Source of the DNA: Aquipluma nitroreducens
Lineage (GTDB): Bacteria > Bacteroidota > Bacteroidia > Bacteroidales > Prolixibacteraceae
Assembly (NCBI RefSeq): GCF_009689585.1
Contig: NZ_AP018694.1
Coordinates: 5,137,501 to 5,201,500, forward strand
Length of the DNA: 64,000 nucleotides
Direction: 5' to 3'
The notes under the pieces are model-generated. The model did not search any database, had not been told where the DNA came from, and saw only the letters and a list, made by a program, of their open reading frames with translations. The translations under genes were made by a program, and so were the position numbers. This document shows positions 8,781-19,070 of this stretch, in pieces; the first letter of the stretch is position 1, and each line of letters begins with the position of its first letter.

Positions 8781-11700
8781 ATGGAAAAATTTCGAGAACC
8801 AAGGGCATCGATAACCTTTTCCGCAAGGAAAGGTTCTGCCTTAAAAAAAATGTTCAGAATGGTACGATTTACTTTATTCTGTTTTTTCCTTAGCCTCATT
8901 CAGGTTATGGCTTTGGATTCCTACTCTCAACAGACGCGGATTTCATTAAACCAGCACGATCAACGACTGGAAGAAGTATTAAAAACAATTGAGGACAAGT
9001 CTGAGTTTTTCTTTCTGTACAACAGAGATTTGATCAATGTCAATCAGAAGGTGAACATTAATGCATCAAATCAGACGATTAACAGAATCCTAGATGAATT
9101 GCTTAAAGGGACGGATATTAGTTACTCAGTTGTTAATCGGCAAATAATCCTTTCAAATCTGGAAGGTATATCTGGATTGACTGCCCAGCAGCAAAAATCC
9201 ATTTCTGGAAAAGTTACGGATTCCTCGGGTGGCTCTTTGCCAGGGGTTTCAGTAGTTGTAAAAGGAACTACTACAGGCACCATCACTGATTCCAATGGAA
9301 ATTATTTACTTGCCAATGTTCCTGGAAATGCCACTTTGCAGTTTTCATTTGTGGGAATGAAAACACAGGAAATAGTAATTGGTGGAAAAGCAACTATCAA
9401 TATTACTCTTGCAGATGAAACTATTGGTTTAGATGAAGTTGTTGCCGTTGGTTATGCAACGCAGAGAAAGGAAGATCTGACTGGTGCAGTTTCTGTAGTG
9501 AATATGAAAGAGTTGGCGCAACAACCGATTGGAACTGTTACAAGTCAACTCCAAGGAAGAGCTTCAGGTGTTACTATTTTAGGCGGCGGGCAGCCTGGAG
9601 AAACTCCCCAAATCCGCATTCGTGGTATTAATACCTTTGGAAATAACACTCCTTTATTTGTTGTCGATGGGATGCCAACTACAAATATCAACAATCTGAA
9701 CCCAGATGATATTTTAACTATGCAAGTACTAAAGGATGCCTCGGCTTCCATTTATGGTTCGCGTGCCGCTAATGGAGTTATTATCCTTACCACAAAGGCA
9801 GGTAGTGGAAAAATTAAAGTGCAATATGATGCTTACTATGGAATTCAAACCGTTGAACAAGGCAATGTCTGGGATTTGAATTCTCCGCAAGAATTAGCAG
9901 ACCTTAAATGGAGTGCAATGAAAAACAGCAATCCCGGTGTCGCAATTAATGATCCTCTTTATGGGAATGGTGCCAAACCCGTGTTACCTGATTATATTTA
10001 CCCAATTGGGCTTCTTGAAGGAGATCCTCGTGTAAACCCTTCTTTATATAATGTGAATCCATTTTATACAAATGTCGCTGATATCCAAAATTTTTATAGA
10101 ATAACCAAGGCAAATAAATTAGGAACGGATTGGTTTCATGAAATATTTTCAGCAGCTCCAACCATGAAGCATAATCTGGAAGTCAGCGGAGGAAATGAAA
10201 ATGCAAAATATCTATTCTCCATGAATTATCTGAATCAAGAGGGTACATTAATCAATACTTATCTTAAGCGCTATATCCTAAGAGCAAATATCCAATTTAA
10301 TGTTACTAAGCGTATTCGTGTTGGAGAAAATATTGCATTCTCTGTAAGGAGCAATCCACAAGTTAACGCTCTCTACGAAGGTAGTCCAATAGGTTATGCC
10401 ATTCGGGAACAATCTATTATTCCTGTTCATGATATTATGGGAAATTATGGAGGAGCTTATGGGGGAATTTTGGGAGATGCGAAAAATCCGGTTGCAATGT
10501 TAGAACGCAACAAAAATAATAAGCAAATGGAAAGTAGTTTGTTTGGAAATGTATTTGGTGAATTTGATGTTATTGATGATCTTACACTACGAACTAGTTT
10601 TGGAGGTGCAATATCGAATGGACAGTATCGATCATTTAATTTTCCGGAGTATGAAAATGGGGAAAACAATCCAGCTAACTACTATTCAGAAAGTGCAAAT
10701 AATAACTATAATTGGACATGGACCAATACACTTCAATACAAAAAAGTATTAAATGATATTCATAAACTAACTTTAATTGCAGGAACTGAAGCATATCAAA
10801 ACTCAGGTGGCACTGTAGGGGGTACTACTTATGACTATTTCTCATTTGATCCTAATTTTACCACTTTAAGTACCGGGTCTGGTACTCAGACAAATTATAG
10901 TTCCAAATATGTCGATGCTTTATTCTCATATATTGGGCGTTTAGATTATATTTATAATGATAAATATCTTTTGGGAGCAACTATTCGTCGGGATGGCTCC
11001 TCTCGTTTCTTAAATAAACAATATGGATGGTTTCCTGCTGTGAGCGCTGCTTGGCGAATTTCAAAAGAAAGCTTCATGCAAGGTGCCAATCTTGAGTGGA
11101 TTGATGATTTGAAGTTGCGAACTGGGTATGGCATAATGGGAAATCAATTAAATGTAGATGCAGCGAATGCTTTTACCACATATGGAAGTGATCGTGTACT
11201 ATCGTCTTATGATATAACAGGGTCAGGAAACTCTTTAATTGAAGGGTTTAAGAAAAATAGGGTCGGAAATCCAGATGCGGAATGGGAGAAAAATATCAAT
11301 TTAAATATTGGACTAGATGCAACCCTATTTAAAGGGAAATTAAATTTAACAATCGATTACTATCGTAAGGATATTAAAGATATGCTTTATAATCCTGATT
11401 TAATCGGAACTGCGGGACTGGCTTCAAAACCATTTGTAAATGTAGCAGCAATGAGAAATAAAGGAATTGATTTATCAGCCTCTACATTTTTTAATATTAC
11501 AAAAGACTTAAAATTAGATGCAAGCCTGACTTTTACAAGCTTTAATAATAAAATTTTAAATGTTTCCAATTTAGCCAGTTATTTCGACATAGATAGCCGA
11601 CGCTTCAGCGGCAGTACAATTGTACGTAATGCCGTAGGGCATTCTGTGGGACAATTCTATGGGTTTAAAACTGATGGGTTCTGGAATTCACAAGAAGAAA

Positions 11701-12350
11701 TTGATGCAGCCAATGCAAGTGTAAGAAATACTGAAGATCCGAATGCTGTTTATCAAAGTGATGTAAAAGTTGGAAGGTTTCGATATGCTGATACCAATGG
11801 AGATGGAAAAATCACATTTGATGATCGTACATTCTTAGGAAATCCAAATCCTGATTTTAGTTATGGATTAAATCTCGGGTTAAATTATAAGAATTTTGAT
11901 TTCGGTATTTTCTTTTATGGAGTCTCAGGCAATGACATCTGGAATAATGTACTTTGGTGGACGGATTTTTATAGCAATTTGAAAGGTCCCAAAAGTCATA
12001 CTGCATTGAATAATTCTTGGACGCCACAAAACCACAATGCAAAAGCACCTATTCAAGAAGAGTTGGGATCTTTCTCTAGTTCGAGTGTTCCTAATTCATA
12101 TTTCGTAGAAAATGGATCGTATTTAAGAGCCAAAAATATACAAATCGGTTATACTTTTTCTCCAAAACTGTTAGAATTGGTAAAGATCGATAAACTTCGT
12201 ATATATTTTCAAGCAGAAAATCTATTTACCATCACGAAGTATTCAGGTTTAGATCCTGAAGTTTCAGGAAACTCAGTAAATTTCGGCATTGATGAAGGAA
12301 GCTACCCTACTCCGAAACAGTTTTTAATGGGGGTAAATCTTACATTCTAA
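8781..12350 (+). CDS. SusC-like TonB-dependent outer-membrane receptor with STN domain
   Basis: A 1,189-residue outer-membrane glycan importer. After a signal peptide (ends near DSYSQ, residue 49) come a Secretin/TonB N-terminal signalling domain (about 52-115, LEEVLKTIEDKSEFFFLYN), a carboxypeptidase-regulatory-like domain (about 142-220, ISGKVTDSSGGSLPGVSV), the plug (GYATQRKEDLTGAVSVVN onward) and a large beta-barrel. It ends in an aromatic residue (LMGVNLTF), as expected for barrel insertion. The STN domain explains the sigma/anti-sigma pair upstream. It acts with the SusD lipoprotein encoded 31 bases downstream. Confidence 0.95.
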   Translation: MEKFREPRASITFSARKGSALKKMFRMVRFTLFCFFLSLIQVMALDSYSQQTRISLNQHDQRLEEVLKTIEDKSEFFFLYNRDLINVNQKVNINASNQTINRILDELLKGTDISYSVVNRQIILSNLEGISGLTAQQQKSISGKVTDSSGGSLPGVSVVVKGTTTGTITDSNGNYLLANVPGNATLQFSFVGMKTQEIVIGGKATINITLADETIGLDEVVAVGYATQRKEDLTGAVSVVNMKELAQQPIGTVTSQLQGRASGVTILGGGQPGETPQIRIRGINTFGNNTPLFVVDGMPTTNINNLNPDDILTMQVLKDASASIYGSRAANGVIILTTKAGSGKIKVQYDAYYGIQTVEQGNVWDLNSPQELADLKWSAMKNSNPGVAINDPLYGNGAKPVLPDYIYPIGLLEGDPRVNPSLYNVNPFYTNVADIQNFYRITKANKLGTDWFHEIFSAAPTMKHNLEVSGGNENAKYLFSMNYLNQEGTLINTYLKRYILRANIQFNVTKRIRVGENIAFSVRSNPQVNALYEGSPIGYAIREQSIIPVHDIMGNYGGAYGGILGDAKNPVAMLERNKNNKQMESSLFGNVFGEFDVIDDLTLRTSFGGAISNGQYRSFNFPEYENGENNPANYYSESANNNYNWTWTNTLQYKKVLNDIHKLTLIAGTEAYQNSGGTVGGTTYDYFSFDPNFTTLSTGSGTQTNYSSKYVDALFSYIGRLDYIYNDKYLLGATIRRDGSSRFLNKQYGWFPAVSAAWRISKESFMQGANLEWIDDLKLRTGYGIMGNQLNVDAANAFTTYGSDRVLSSYDITGSGNSLIEGFKKNRVGNPDAEWEKNINLNIGLDATLFKGKLNLTIDYYRKDIKDMLYNPDLIGTAGLASKPFVNVAAMRNKGIDLSASTFFNITKDLKLDASLTFTSFNNKILNVSNLASYFDIDSRRFSGSTIVRNAVGHSVGQFYGFKTDGFWNSQEEIDAANASVRNTEDPNAVYQSDVKVGRFRYADTNGDGKITFDDRTFLGNPNPDFSYGLNLGLNYKNFDFGIFFYGVSGNDIWNNVLWWTDFYSNLKGPKSHTALNNSWTPQNHNAKAPIQEELGSFSSSSVPNSYFVENGSYLRAKNIQIGYTFSPKLLELVKIDKLRIYFQAENLFTITKYSGLDPEVSGNSVNFGIDEGSYPTPKQFLMGVNLTF

Positions 12351-12381
12351 TGTCAATTTTAAACTAAAAAGAATCAGTAAT

Positions 12382-14151
12382 ATGAAAAAGTTAAAAAATA
12401 TATTTGTACTATCCGGAGTCATATTATTTTCGGCATTTATTTCTTGTAATGAAGAATTTCTTCAAAAACCTGTTCAAGGAGCTCTGGGCGATGAGGTATT
12501 GGCAAATAAGGCAGGAGTTGAAAAACTACTTGTTGGTGCGTATGCATTAATGGATGGTATTGGAGCTGGAAATGGATGGGAAGGTGCTCCCGATAACTGG
12601 ATTTATGGTAGTATCGCTGGAGGTGATGCTCATAAAGGGAGTTTCGGTGGTGATCTGCCAGCGATTGATCCCATTGTAAAGTTTATTGCAGATGGCAGTA
12701 ATAATTTTTTTAATATTAAATGGAAAGTATTATATAATGGAGTGACTGCTTCGAATTCCGTCTTGATCGAATTACCGCTTGCAAAAAATATTTTGGAGGC
12801 TGATAGAAAGAATATAGAGGCTCAGGCGCGATTCCTTCGCGGTCATTTTTATTTCGAACTAAAAAAAATGTTCAATATGGTTCCTTGGATTGATGAAGCC
12901 ACAACTGATTTTAACCAACCAAACGATGTGGATATCTGGCCGAAGATTGAAGCGGATTTCAAATTCGCATTCGATAATTTGCCTCCTATACAAGCACAAG
13001 TTGGACGAGCAAATAAATGGGCTGCAGGATCTTATTTGGGAAAAACTTATTTATATCAAAAAAAATATTCTGAAGCTATAGCCATATTTGATCAGGTGAT
13101 TTCTGAAGGTCAAACTTCCAATGGACTAAAATATGGGTTGGTTGAAAAATTTGAGGATAATTTTGATGCAGCGACAAAAAACAATAAAGAATCAGTATTT
13201 GCCATTCAGATGACCGCTAATAATGGGACAAACTCTGTAGGGAACTCAAATCAAGGAGGGATGATCTGTTTTCCTGGTGGGAATGCTCCATTCCGTCGTA
13301 GTGGCGGTTATCACCAGCCAAGCCAAGAACTGGTTAATTCATACCGTACAGACGCATCAGGCTTACCATTGGTAGATGCCTATAATCAGGCGGCCGTAAA
13401 AAACGACATGGGATTACTTTCTAGTGAAGAATTTACTCCTGATGGCGGAAATCTTGATCCGCGCTTAGATTGGACTGTGGGACGTCGCGGAATACCGTTT
13501 CACGACTGGGGATATTATCCTGGTGCATCTTGGGTACTCACTCAATCCTATAGTGGACCTTATGGCCCAAAGAAAAATGTCTATTGGCAAGCCACTCAAG
13601 ATATTTATGCCGACCAAAGTTCATGGGCTCCAGGAACTGCTATTAATGTATTGGTTATTCGTTTTGCTGATGTATTATTAATGGCTGCAGAGGCACACGC
13701 CAATGCTGGTTCATTAGTTAAAGCCCAGGAATATGTTAATTTGGTTAGAGCAAGAGCTGCAAATAAAGTTTGCTGGTTAAATGATTATAAAGATCCAAAA
13801 AAACCTTTGGATGGATTCTCCAATTTGCCAGCTGCTAATTATGTTATCTCGATTTATCCAGCGGGATACTTTGACGGAATAGGAAAAGATAGGGCACTTA
13901 AAGCCATCTATTTTGAGAGAAAACTTGAGCTTGCGATGGAAGGACATCGTTTCTTTGATCTTGTACGTTGGGGAATTGCTGAAACAGCTTTGAATAATTA
14001 TTTTAACTACGAAGGTACTATCGTTACAGATATTAGAGGCGGAAAGTTTATGAAAGGAAGAAGTGAATATTATCCTATTCCTAATTCGCAAATTGATTTA
14101 AGCAAAACACCAAATGGTTTTTTGTTAAAACAGAACCCAGGATATAATTAA
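12382..14151 (+). CDS. SusD/RagB-like surface glycan-binding lipoprotein
   Basis: A 589-residue lipoprotein whose lipobox ends in Cys22 (SAFISCN). It has the SusD N-terminal helical repeats (about 95-240, ARFLRGHFYFELKKMFNMV) and the RagB/SusD C-terminal part (VIRFADVLLMAAEAHA; RKLELAMEGHRFFDLVRWG). It caps the SusC barrel and delivers oligosaccharides. The genes are co-transcribed with a short gap. The binding specificity cannot be predicted from sequence alone. Confidence 0.95.
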   Translation: MKKLKNIFVLSGVILFSAFISCNEEFLQKPVQGALGDEVLANKAGVEKLLVGAYALMDGIGAGNGWEGAPDNWIYGSIAGGDAHKGSFGGDLPAIDPIVKFIADGSNNFFNIKWKVLYNGVTASNSVLIELPLAKNILEADRKNIEAQARFLRGHFYFELKKMFNMVPWIDEATTDFNQPNDVDIWPKIEADFKFAFDNLPPIQAQVGRANKWAAGSYLGKTYLYQKKYSEAIAIFDQVISEGQTSNGLKYGLVEKFEDNFDAATKNNKESVFAIQMTANNGTNSVGNSNQGGMICFPGGNAPFRRSGGYHQPSQELVNSYRTDASGLPLVDAYNQAAVKNDMGLLSSEEFTPDGGNLDPRLDWTVGRRGIPFHDWGYYPGASWVLTQSYSGPYGPKKNVYWQATQDIYADQSSWAPGTAINVLVIRFADVLLMAAEAHANAGSLVKAQEYVNLVRARAANKVCWLNDYKDPKKPLDGFSNLPAANYVISIYPAGYFDGIGKDRALKAIYFERKLELAMEGHRFFDLVRWGIAETALNNYFNYEGTIVTDIRGGKFMKGRSEYYPIPNSQIDLSKTPNGFLLKQNPGYN

Positions 14152-15079
14152 ATTTCTTTTAACTAGACAAAGGATTTTGGTTAACCGTTTATTTGAAAAT
14201 TAAAAAAGGAAGATTCATATTTAAAGACATGAATAAACAATATGAATTGGGTGTAATTTGTAGTTACCTAAAATCCTTATAATAATACTTCTAAGAGTTG
14301 TCATAACATTGTGCAAAATATTAATGCACAATGTTTGGCAACTGTAAAATTCCTATGTTTTAGGACAAAAACGACATCTTTAAAGTTGCTTATAAGTGAC
14401 TCTGAAAAATTCCGCATGATCTATCACCTTTAAAAACAGGCATGTAGCCGTTTTGCTGACTTTATTTAGGATATAAAAAGAGTGTCATTTTCTACATGAA
14501 GGACTGGTGAAATTATTTAATTCTACTTGGATTGTCAGGCTAAACTATTTCTGGGAAGGTTTCCAATTGATAATTACTGGAGATATATGTACCCTTTCCC
14601 GAAAATTGGGATCAAATGGAAAATCCGTGGACTAAATGAATTATGCACATATTTTAAGAATCGTTAAAATAAGAAATTGACATTTATGACTCCTCTGAAT
14701 TAGACTTTGAAATCTTTAGATTTTAACAAGAGATGTTCAGTAATGGCATTTAAGATTCTGTTTTACAGGGCAATTTGCTTGGATTGCATTTAGAAAATAG
14801 CTGAATAATTTAGTCAGAAATTTATATTCTGTTATGCAATAAAGCATTCTTCGTAGCTTATGTTTTCTCATAGAATAATCATTTTACACGCACTAGTTAA
14901 AGCTGCATTTTCATATTGGAACGATTAAACTTGAAAGTCATAAAATTTATTGACAGTAAATAACAGTTTGTATCAAAGCGTTGGAAACGACCATCAGAAT
15001 GGCTAGTTGTCATAAACAAGTTATGAATATATAGTGTCTATCTATAAACATCAAATTATTGATAACTAATTATATATCA
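14152..15079. other. 928-base gene-free stretch after susD
   Basis: No open frame here looks coding in either direction. The DNA is AT-rich with frequent stops in all frames. The one clear structure is the inverted repeat at 14297-14342. No gene remnant could be recognised. Confidence 0.5.
14297..14342. repeat. Long inverted repeat (17-bp stem) downstream of susD
   Basis: AACATTGTGC (14305-14314) and GCACAATGTT (14326-14335) are perfectly complementary around an AT-rich 11-base loop. The pairing extends outward through GTTGTCA and TGGCAAC with one G-T pair and one bulge. It lies 145 bases after the susD stop. No T run follows, so it may be an mRNA-stabilising hairpin, a factor-dependent terminator or a protein-binding site. 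Confidence 0.6.
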
Positions 15080-16501
15080 ATGAATAATAGTGAATTTCGA
15101 ATCGAGAGTAAAGATGGCAGCATGTTTTATCTTATTCTGTGCAGCTTCGCATCTGCTATGGGTGGATTGCTTTTTGGATATGATATGTTTGTCATTTCTG
15201 GGGCTAAAGACCTTGTTGTTAATCATTTCCAGTTGTCTATTTTGATGGAAGGATGGTTTGTTAGTTCAGCAATGGTTGGTGCCATGATTGGGTGCTTAAT
15301 TGCCGGAACGGTAAGCGACAGGTTTGGACGCAAAAAAGTGCTTGTTATTTCTTCTATATTTCTATTAGTATGTTCTATAGGCTGCGGCTTGGCATGGTCA
15401 ACCGCATCTTTAATCTTTTTTCGTTGGATAGGTGGCGTTGGTGTTGGCATAGCATCAATGGTTTGTCCACTGTATATATCAGAAATATCTCCTGCCCGAA
15501 TTAGAGGAAGAATGGTAACATTATTTCAATTAGCAATATGTGTTGGTATTGTTATGGCAATAATGGTAAATACAGGATTGTTTTCATGGCATGATTCCAT
15601 TAAAAACAGCAACACAGGTAGACTGTCAAGTTCAATATTCGTTAAAGACATCTGGAGAAGCATGTTGGGAATGGAATCTTTGCCTTCGATATTATTTTTT
15701 ATATCATGTTTATTTATTGCAGAAAGTCCTCGTTGGCTTGCTGGGAAAGGGAGAAAAGACGAGGCAATGAAAGTGCTTGAACGCATTAATGGAATAGAAG
15801 TCGCTACTGAACAAATGAAGCAAATTACTACAACTTTTGAAGCAGAAAATGGGTCGATAAAAGAATTGCTTAAACCAGGGTTGCGGTTGGTTTTGTTTAT
15901 GACACTTTTTCTTGCCGTAATTTCAGAGTTCAGCGGCATAACGACTATCTGGAATTTTGGACCAGAGATTATTCGAGGGCAAGGTATTCAACTTACCAAT
16001 GAGATGACCGGAATGATTGTAATTGCATCATCTCTTTCTGCTTTTACGTTATTGGCTGTTTGGTTAATGGATATTGCCGGACGTAGAACACTTTTATTTT
16101 GGGGCAGTTTGGGATGTTTTATCTCACTTGTTTCACTTGGATTTTTATTAGGCAACGAAAATTCTTCAAGCATATTAAAAGTTGCGGTAATTACCATGTA
16201 TGTTGCATGCTTTGCCTTTTCGATGGGACCAATTAAATGGGTTTTTATTTCTGAAATATTTCCAACAAGGATTAGGGGCCGGGCAGTAGCTATCAGCACT
16301 ATGGCTGTATGGACTGCAGATGCTATCTTAAATCAGTTGTTTCCGGTTCTAAGAGATAATTTAGGTAAAAGTATGACATTCTATTTTTTCGCAATAATTC
16401 TGATTCCTCAATTTTTCTTTATATGGAAAATAATGCCGGAAACGAAAGGCAAATCGCTTGAGGAAATAGAGCATTTATTACATAAAAAAAATACGAAATA
16501 G
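15080..16501 (+). CDS. MFS sugar porter (sugar:proton symporter)
   Basis: A 12-helix major facilitator of the sugar porter subfamily, about 473 residues from the ATG at 15080; an upstream TTG at 15059 is less likely. Family signatures are visible: LLFGYDMFVISGA in helix 1, DRFGRKK between helices 2 and 3, AESPRWLAGKGR after helix 6, DIAGRRTLLF between helices 8 and 9, and PETKGKSLEEIE at the C-terminus. It would import a monosaccharide released by the surrounding hydrolases across the inner membrane. The isomerase/dehydrogenase fusion encoded next could act on that sugar. Confidence 0.9.
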   Translation: MNNSEFRIESKDGSMFYLILCSFASAMGGLLFGYDMFVISGAKDLVVNHFQLSILMEGWFVSSAMVGAMIGCLIAGTVSDRFGRKKVLVISSIFLLVCSIGCGLAWSTASLIFFRWIGGVGVGIASMVCPLYISEISPARIRGRMVTLFQLAICVGIVMAIMVNTGLFSWHDSIKNSNTGRLSSSIFVKDIWRSMLGMESLPSILFFISCLFIAESPRWLAGKGRKDEAMKVLERINGIEVATEQMKQITTTFEAENGSIKELLKPGLRLVLFMTLFLAVISEFSGITTIWNFGPEIIRGQGIQLTNEMTGMIVIASSLSAFTLLAVWLMDIAGRRTLLFWGSLGCFISLVSLGFLLGNENSSSILKVAVITMYVACFAFSMGPIKWVFISEIFPTRIRGRAVAISTMAVWTADAILNQLFPVLRDNLGKSMTFYFFAIILIPQFFFIWKIMPETKGKSLEEIEHLLHKKNTK

Positions 16502-16545
16502 AATTGTGTACAGTACCATGTATTTTTTGGTAAAGCTGCACAATT
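16502..16545 (+). terminator. Hairpin after the MFS gene
   Basis: AATTGTG (16502-16508) pairs with CACAATT (16539-16545), and TACCA (16514-16518) pairs with TGGTA (16528-16532) inside it. It starts right after the stop codon. It is interrupted by unpaired bases and has no strong T run outside the loop, so a terminator role is only likely. Confidence 0.4.
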
Positions 16546-16679
16546 GAACCGTCGTACCAAAATTAACTTAACACTAGTTGTTCAGGCGCTATGAATTGTG
16601 TAGTGAATATTTGCTGAATTTGAGAAATGAGAAGTAGCTCTAATAATTTAATGAAACAAATGAACTTTTAACATCAGAT

Positions 16680-18722
16680 ATGGAATATAAATATGGGGTA
16701 CATCAATTTTTATGGAAAGCCCATTGGACAGATAATGACCTGCCCATATTGGATTCTGCAAGTCAAATGGGGTGTACCCTTTTTGAATTGTCGCTTGGAG
16801 ACGATGTCAAATTTAATAGGAACCGACTTCGTAAACATGCCGAATCACTTGGAATGGAACTAACCGTTGGTCCCGGAAACCTCTGGCCGGAAAACTGCAA
16901 TATATCGGATGATGATCCTAAGCGTCGAGAATATGGACTAACATGGCACAAGAAGATTATAGACCAAGCTGCTGAGTTGGGAGCAGTTGCTTATTGTGGC
17001 GCTATATATGGGCATCCGGGTCATGTGTGCAAACGACGCCCACCGGCTGATGAATTGTTACGAACAGCTGAGAACCTAAGAAAACTTGCAGAATATGCTC
17101 ATAACTTAGACGTAAAATTAGTCATCGAACCGATGAGTAAATTTCGTAATCACTTGATTAATACGGCTGAACAGGCAATGCGATTGATCGATTTATCCAG
17201 CCATTCAAATATTCTGGTGAATTTAGATACCTACCACATGATTACCGAAGAACGTGATTATGGTAAGGCCATTGAATTGGTGTTGCCCGTTTTATGGGGG
17301 ATTCATGCATGCGAAAACGACCGAGGTGTGCCTGGAGGTGGTCTTGTTCCATGGCATACTGTTTTTGACGCTCTTGCGAATACGGAGAATTGTGTAAGGT
17401 TGATGTTGGAAACATACAACACTGGTGACTCTGGCTTGGGTTATACTCATGGTATCTTTCAAAATCTCTGTCCTGATCCCGAAGAATTTGTAAGAAAAGG
17501 GTTGCTTTTTTTAAAAGGGTCAGAATATAAAGAAGGGAAGATAGCTTCCTCCGGATCACAATCTAAATCATTTGTTGGGTTTGGTTTTGGGGCTATCCAA
17601 TCCGGATTGTTCTTGTATGAGGCAATGTGTAGTAACAATTTTAAAAGTTTTGTCATTGCTGAAATTGATCCTGCATTAGTGAATGCAGTTAGAAATTCAG
17701 GGGGATTTTGTCAAATTAACGTAGCTCATACGAATGGAATCTCAACTGAACGAATTGGGCCCATTCAGATATTTAATCCCAATGTAGCCGAAGACCGTCT
17801 TTTATTAATCAATGCAGTGGCTGAGGCGGATGAGCTGGCAACGGCTTTGCCTAGTGTTTCTTTTTTTGATAAAGGAGGAGAAGCATCAGTTGTTAATATA
17901 TTGTCCGAAGGCTTTAAGAAAGCTGACACTGACTGCAGAAAAATAATCTATGTGGCAGAAAACCATAACCAAGCAGCAGAGATTCTGCAAGCCGCGGTAG
18001 TAAAGGCATTAGGCACAGAAGTATCCTCTAATATTCAATTCCTTAATACTGTTATAGGAAAGATGTCAGGGATTGTGACTGATGAAGAAGAACAAAAACG
18101 ATTGGGAATCATAACCATGACGCCTGAAATTCCAAAAGCAATACTAGTTGAAGAATTTAACCGAATTCTGTTATCAAAAATTAATTTGCCTGGTTTTGAA
18201 AGAGGCATTAAAGTATTTGAAGAAAAGTCTGATTTATTGCCGTTTGAAGAGGCAAAGCTATATGGTCATAATGCCATTCATGCTTTGATCGGATATCTGG
18301 CTTATAAACGTGGCTATAAGTACATGGTTGAAGCAGGAAATGATATCGAACTAATGAAAATAGCCAAAGATGCATTTTTACTTGAGGCTGGTGCCGGTCT
18401 GATTTATAAATATAAAGGAGTTGATGAATTGTTTACAGTGGTAGGATTTATGAGGTATGCCGACAATTTATTAGTTCGAATGGTAAATCCTTTTTTGTTA
18501 GATGCAGTTTCTCGTGTTATTCGCGACTCAAAAAGAAAATTAGGATGGGATGATCGTTTGATTGGAGCTATGCGATTATCATTAGCCGCCGGTGTTCCAC
18601 CCAAACGATTAGCGAAAAGTGTATCGATCGCGTTATTGTACAGCTTAAGAGAAAGTTGGTCAATAAGTGCACTTGATAACAATGAAGCTAGTAGTGTATT
18701 AAATACATTAATTCAAGAGTGA
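16680..18722 (+). CDS. Fused sugar isomerase/epimerase - mannitol-dehydrogenase-like protein
   Basis: A single 680-residue frame joins two enzymes. Residues 1-280 form an AP-endonuclease-2-type TIM barrel of the sugar isomerase/epimerase family, with metal-ligand-type motifs LVIEPMSKF, LVNLDTYHM, WGIHACEND and MLETYNTGD. Residues 295-680 resemble a polyol-specific long-chain dehydrogenase. A Rossmann start FVGFGFGAIQSGLF is followed by the catalytic K-x4-N-x2-H signature KLYGHNAIH (Lys526, Asn531, His534). The protein would be cytoplasmic, beside the sugar porter. A sequential epimerisation and NAD(P)-dependent oxidoreduction of one sugar is inferred. The substrate is unknown. Confidence 0.75.
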   Translation: MEYKYGVHQFLWKAHWTDNDLPILDSASQMGCTLFELSLGDDVKFNRNRLRKHAESLGMELTVGPGNLWPENCNISDDDPKRREYGLTWHKKIIDQAAELGAVAYCGAIYGHPGHVCKRRPPADELLRTAENLRKLAEYAHNLDVKLVIEPMSKFRNHLINTAEQAMRLIDLSSHSNILVNLDTYHMITEERDYGKAIELVLPVLWGIHACENDRGVPGGGLVPWHTVFDALANTENCVRLMLETYNTGDSGLGYTHGIFQNLCPDPEEFVRKGLLFLKGSEYKEGKIASSGSQSKSFVGFGFGAIQSGLFLYEAMCSNNFKSFVIAEIDPALVNAVRNSGGFCQINVAHTNGISTERIGPIQIFNPNVAEDRLLLINAVAEADELATALPSVSFFDKGGEASVVNILSEGFKKADTDCRKIIYVAENHNQAAEILQAAVVKALGTEVSSNIQFLNTVIGKMSGIVTDEEEQKRLGIITMTPEIPKAILVEEFNRILLSKINLPGFERGIKVFEEKSDLLPFEEAKLYGHNAIHALIGYLAYKRGYKYMVEAGNDIELMKIAKDAFLLEAGAGLIYKYKGVDELFTVVGFMRYADNLLVRMVNPFLLDAVSRVIRDSKRKLGWDDRLIGAMRLSLAAGVPPKRLAKSVSIALLYSLRESWSISALDNNEASSVLNTLIQE

Positions 18723-19070
18723 AATATAAAATGAATCCTTTACTGTCCATTTGTATTGCATATCATTATTATTCACATTATCAAATATTTAAATCTGTGT
18801 TTTATCTAAACACTATGTGATAAAATTGAGTAAGCACTTTAAAATGCTTTTACTTTTCTTCGGTTTGACGTGAAACGAAACAAATAAAGTTGTCAAAGTT
18901 TAGATATTGAATATGTGTTTTTGGTGGATTTGGTGACTTGGAGATTTTGTAGCATTATATGTTTTGATATTTTTTTTGGAAGACCTCAATAATGGAAATA
19001 CGACATTTTACCATTATTATTGCTTGGAACATAATATAAATTAAATATTCACTTTAAAGTAGGTATATAA
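18723..19070. other. 348-base AT-rich gap
   Basis: No coding potential or clear inverted repeat stands out. It probably holds the promoter of the GH95 gene, but no well-spaced -33/-7 pair was found. Confidence 0.4.
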
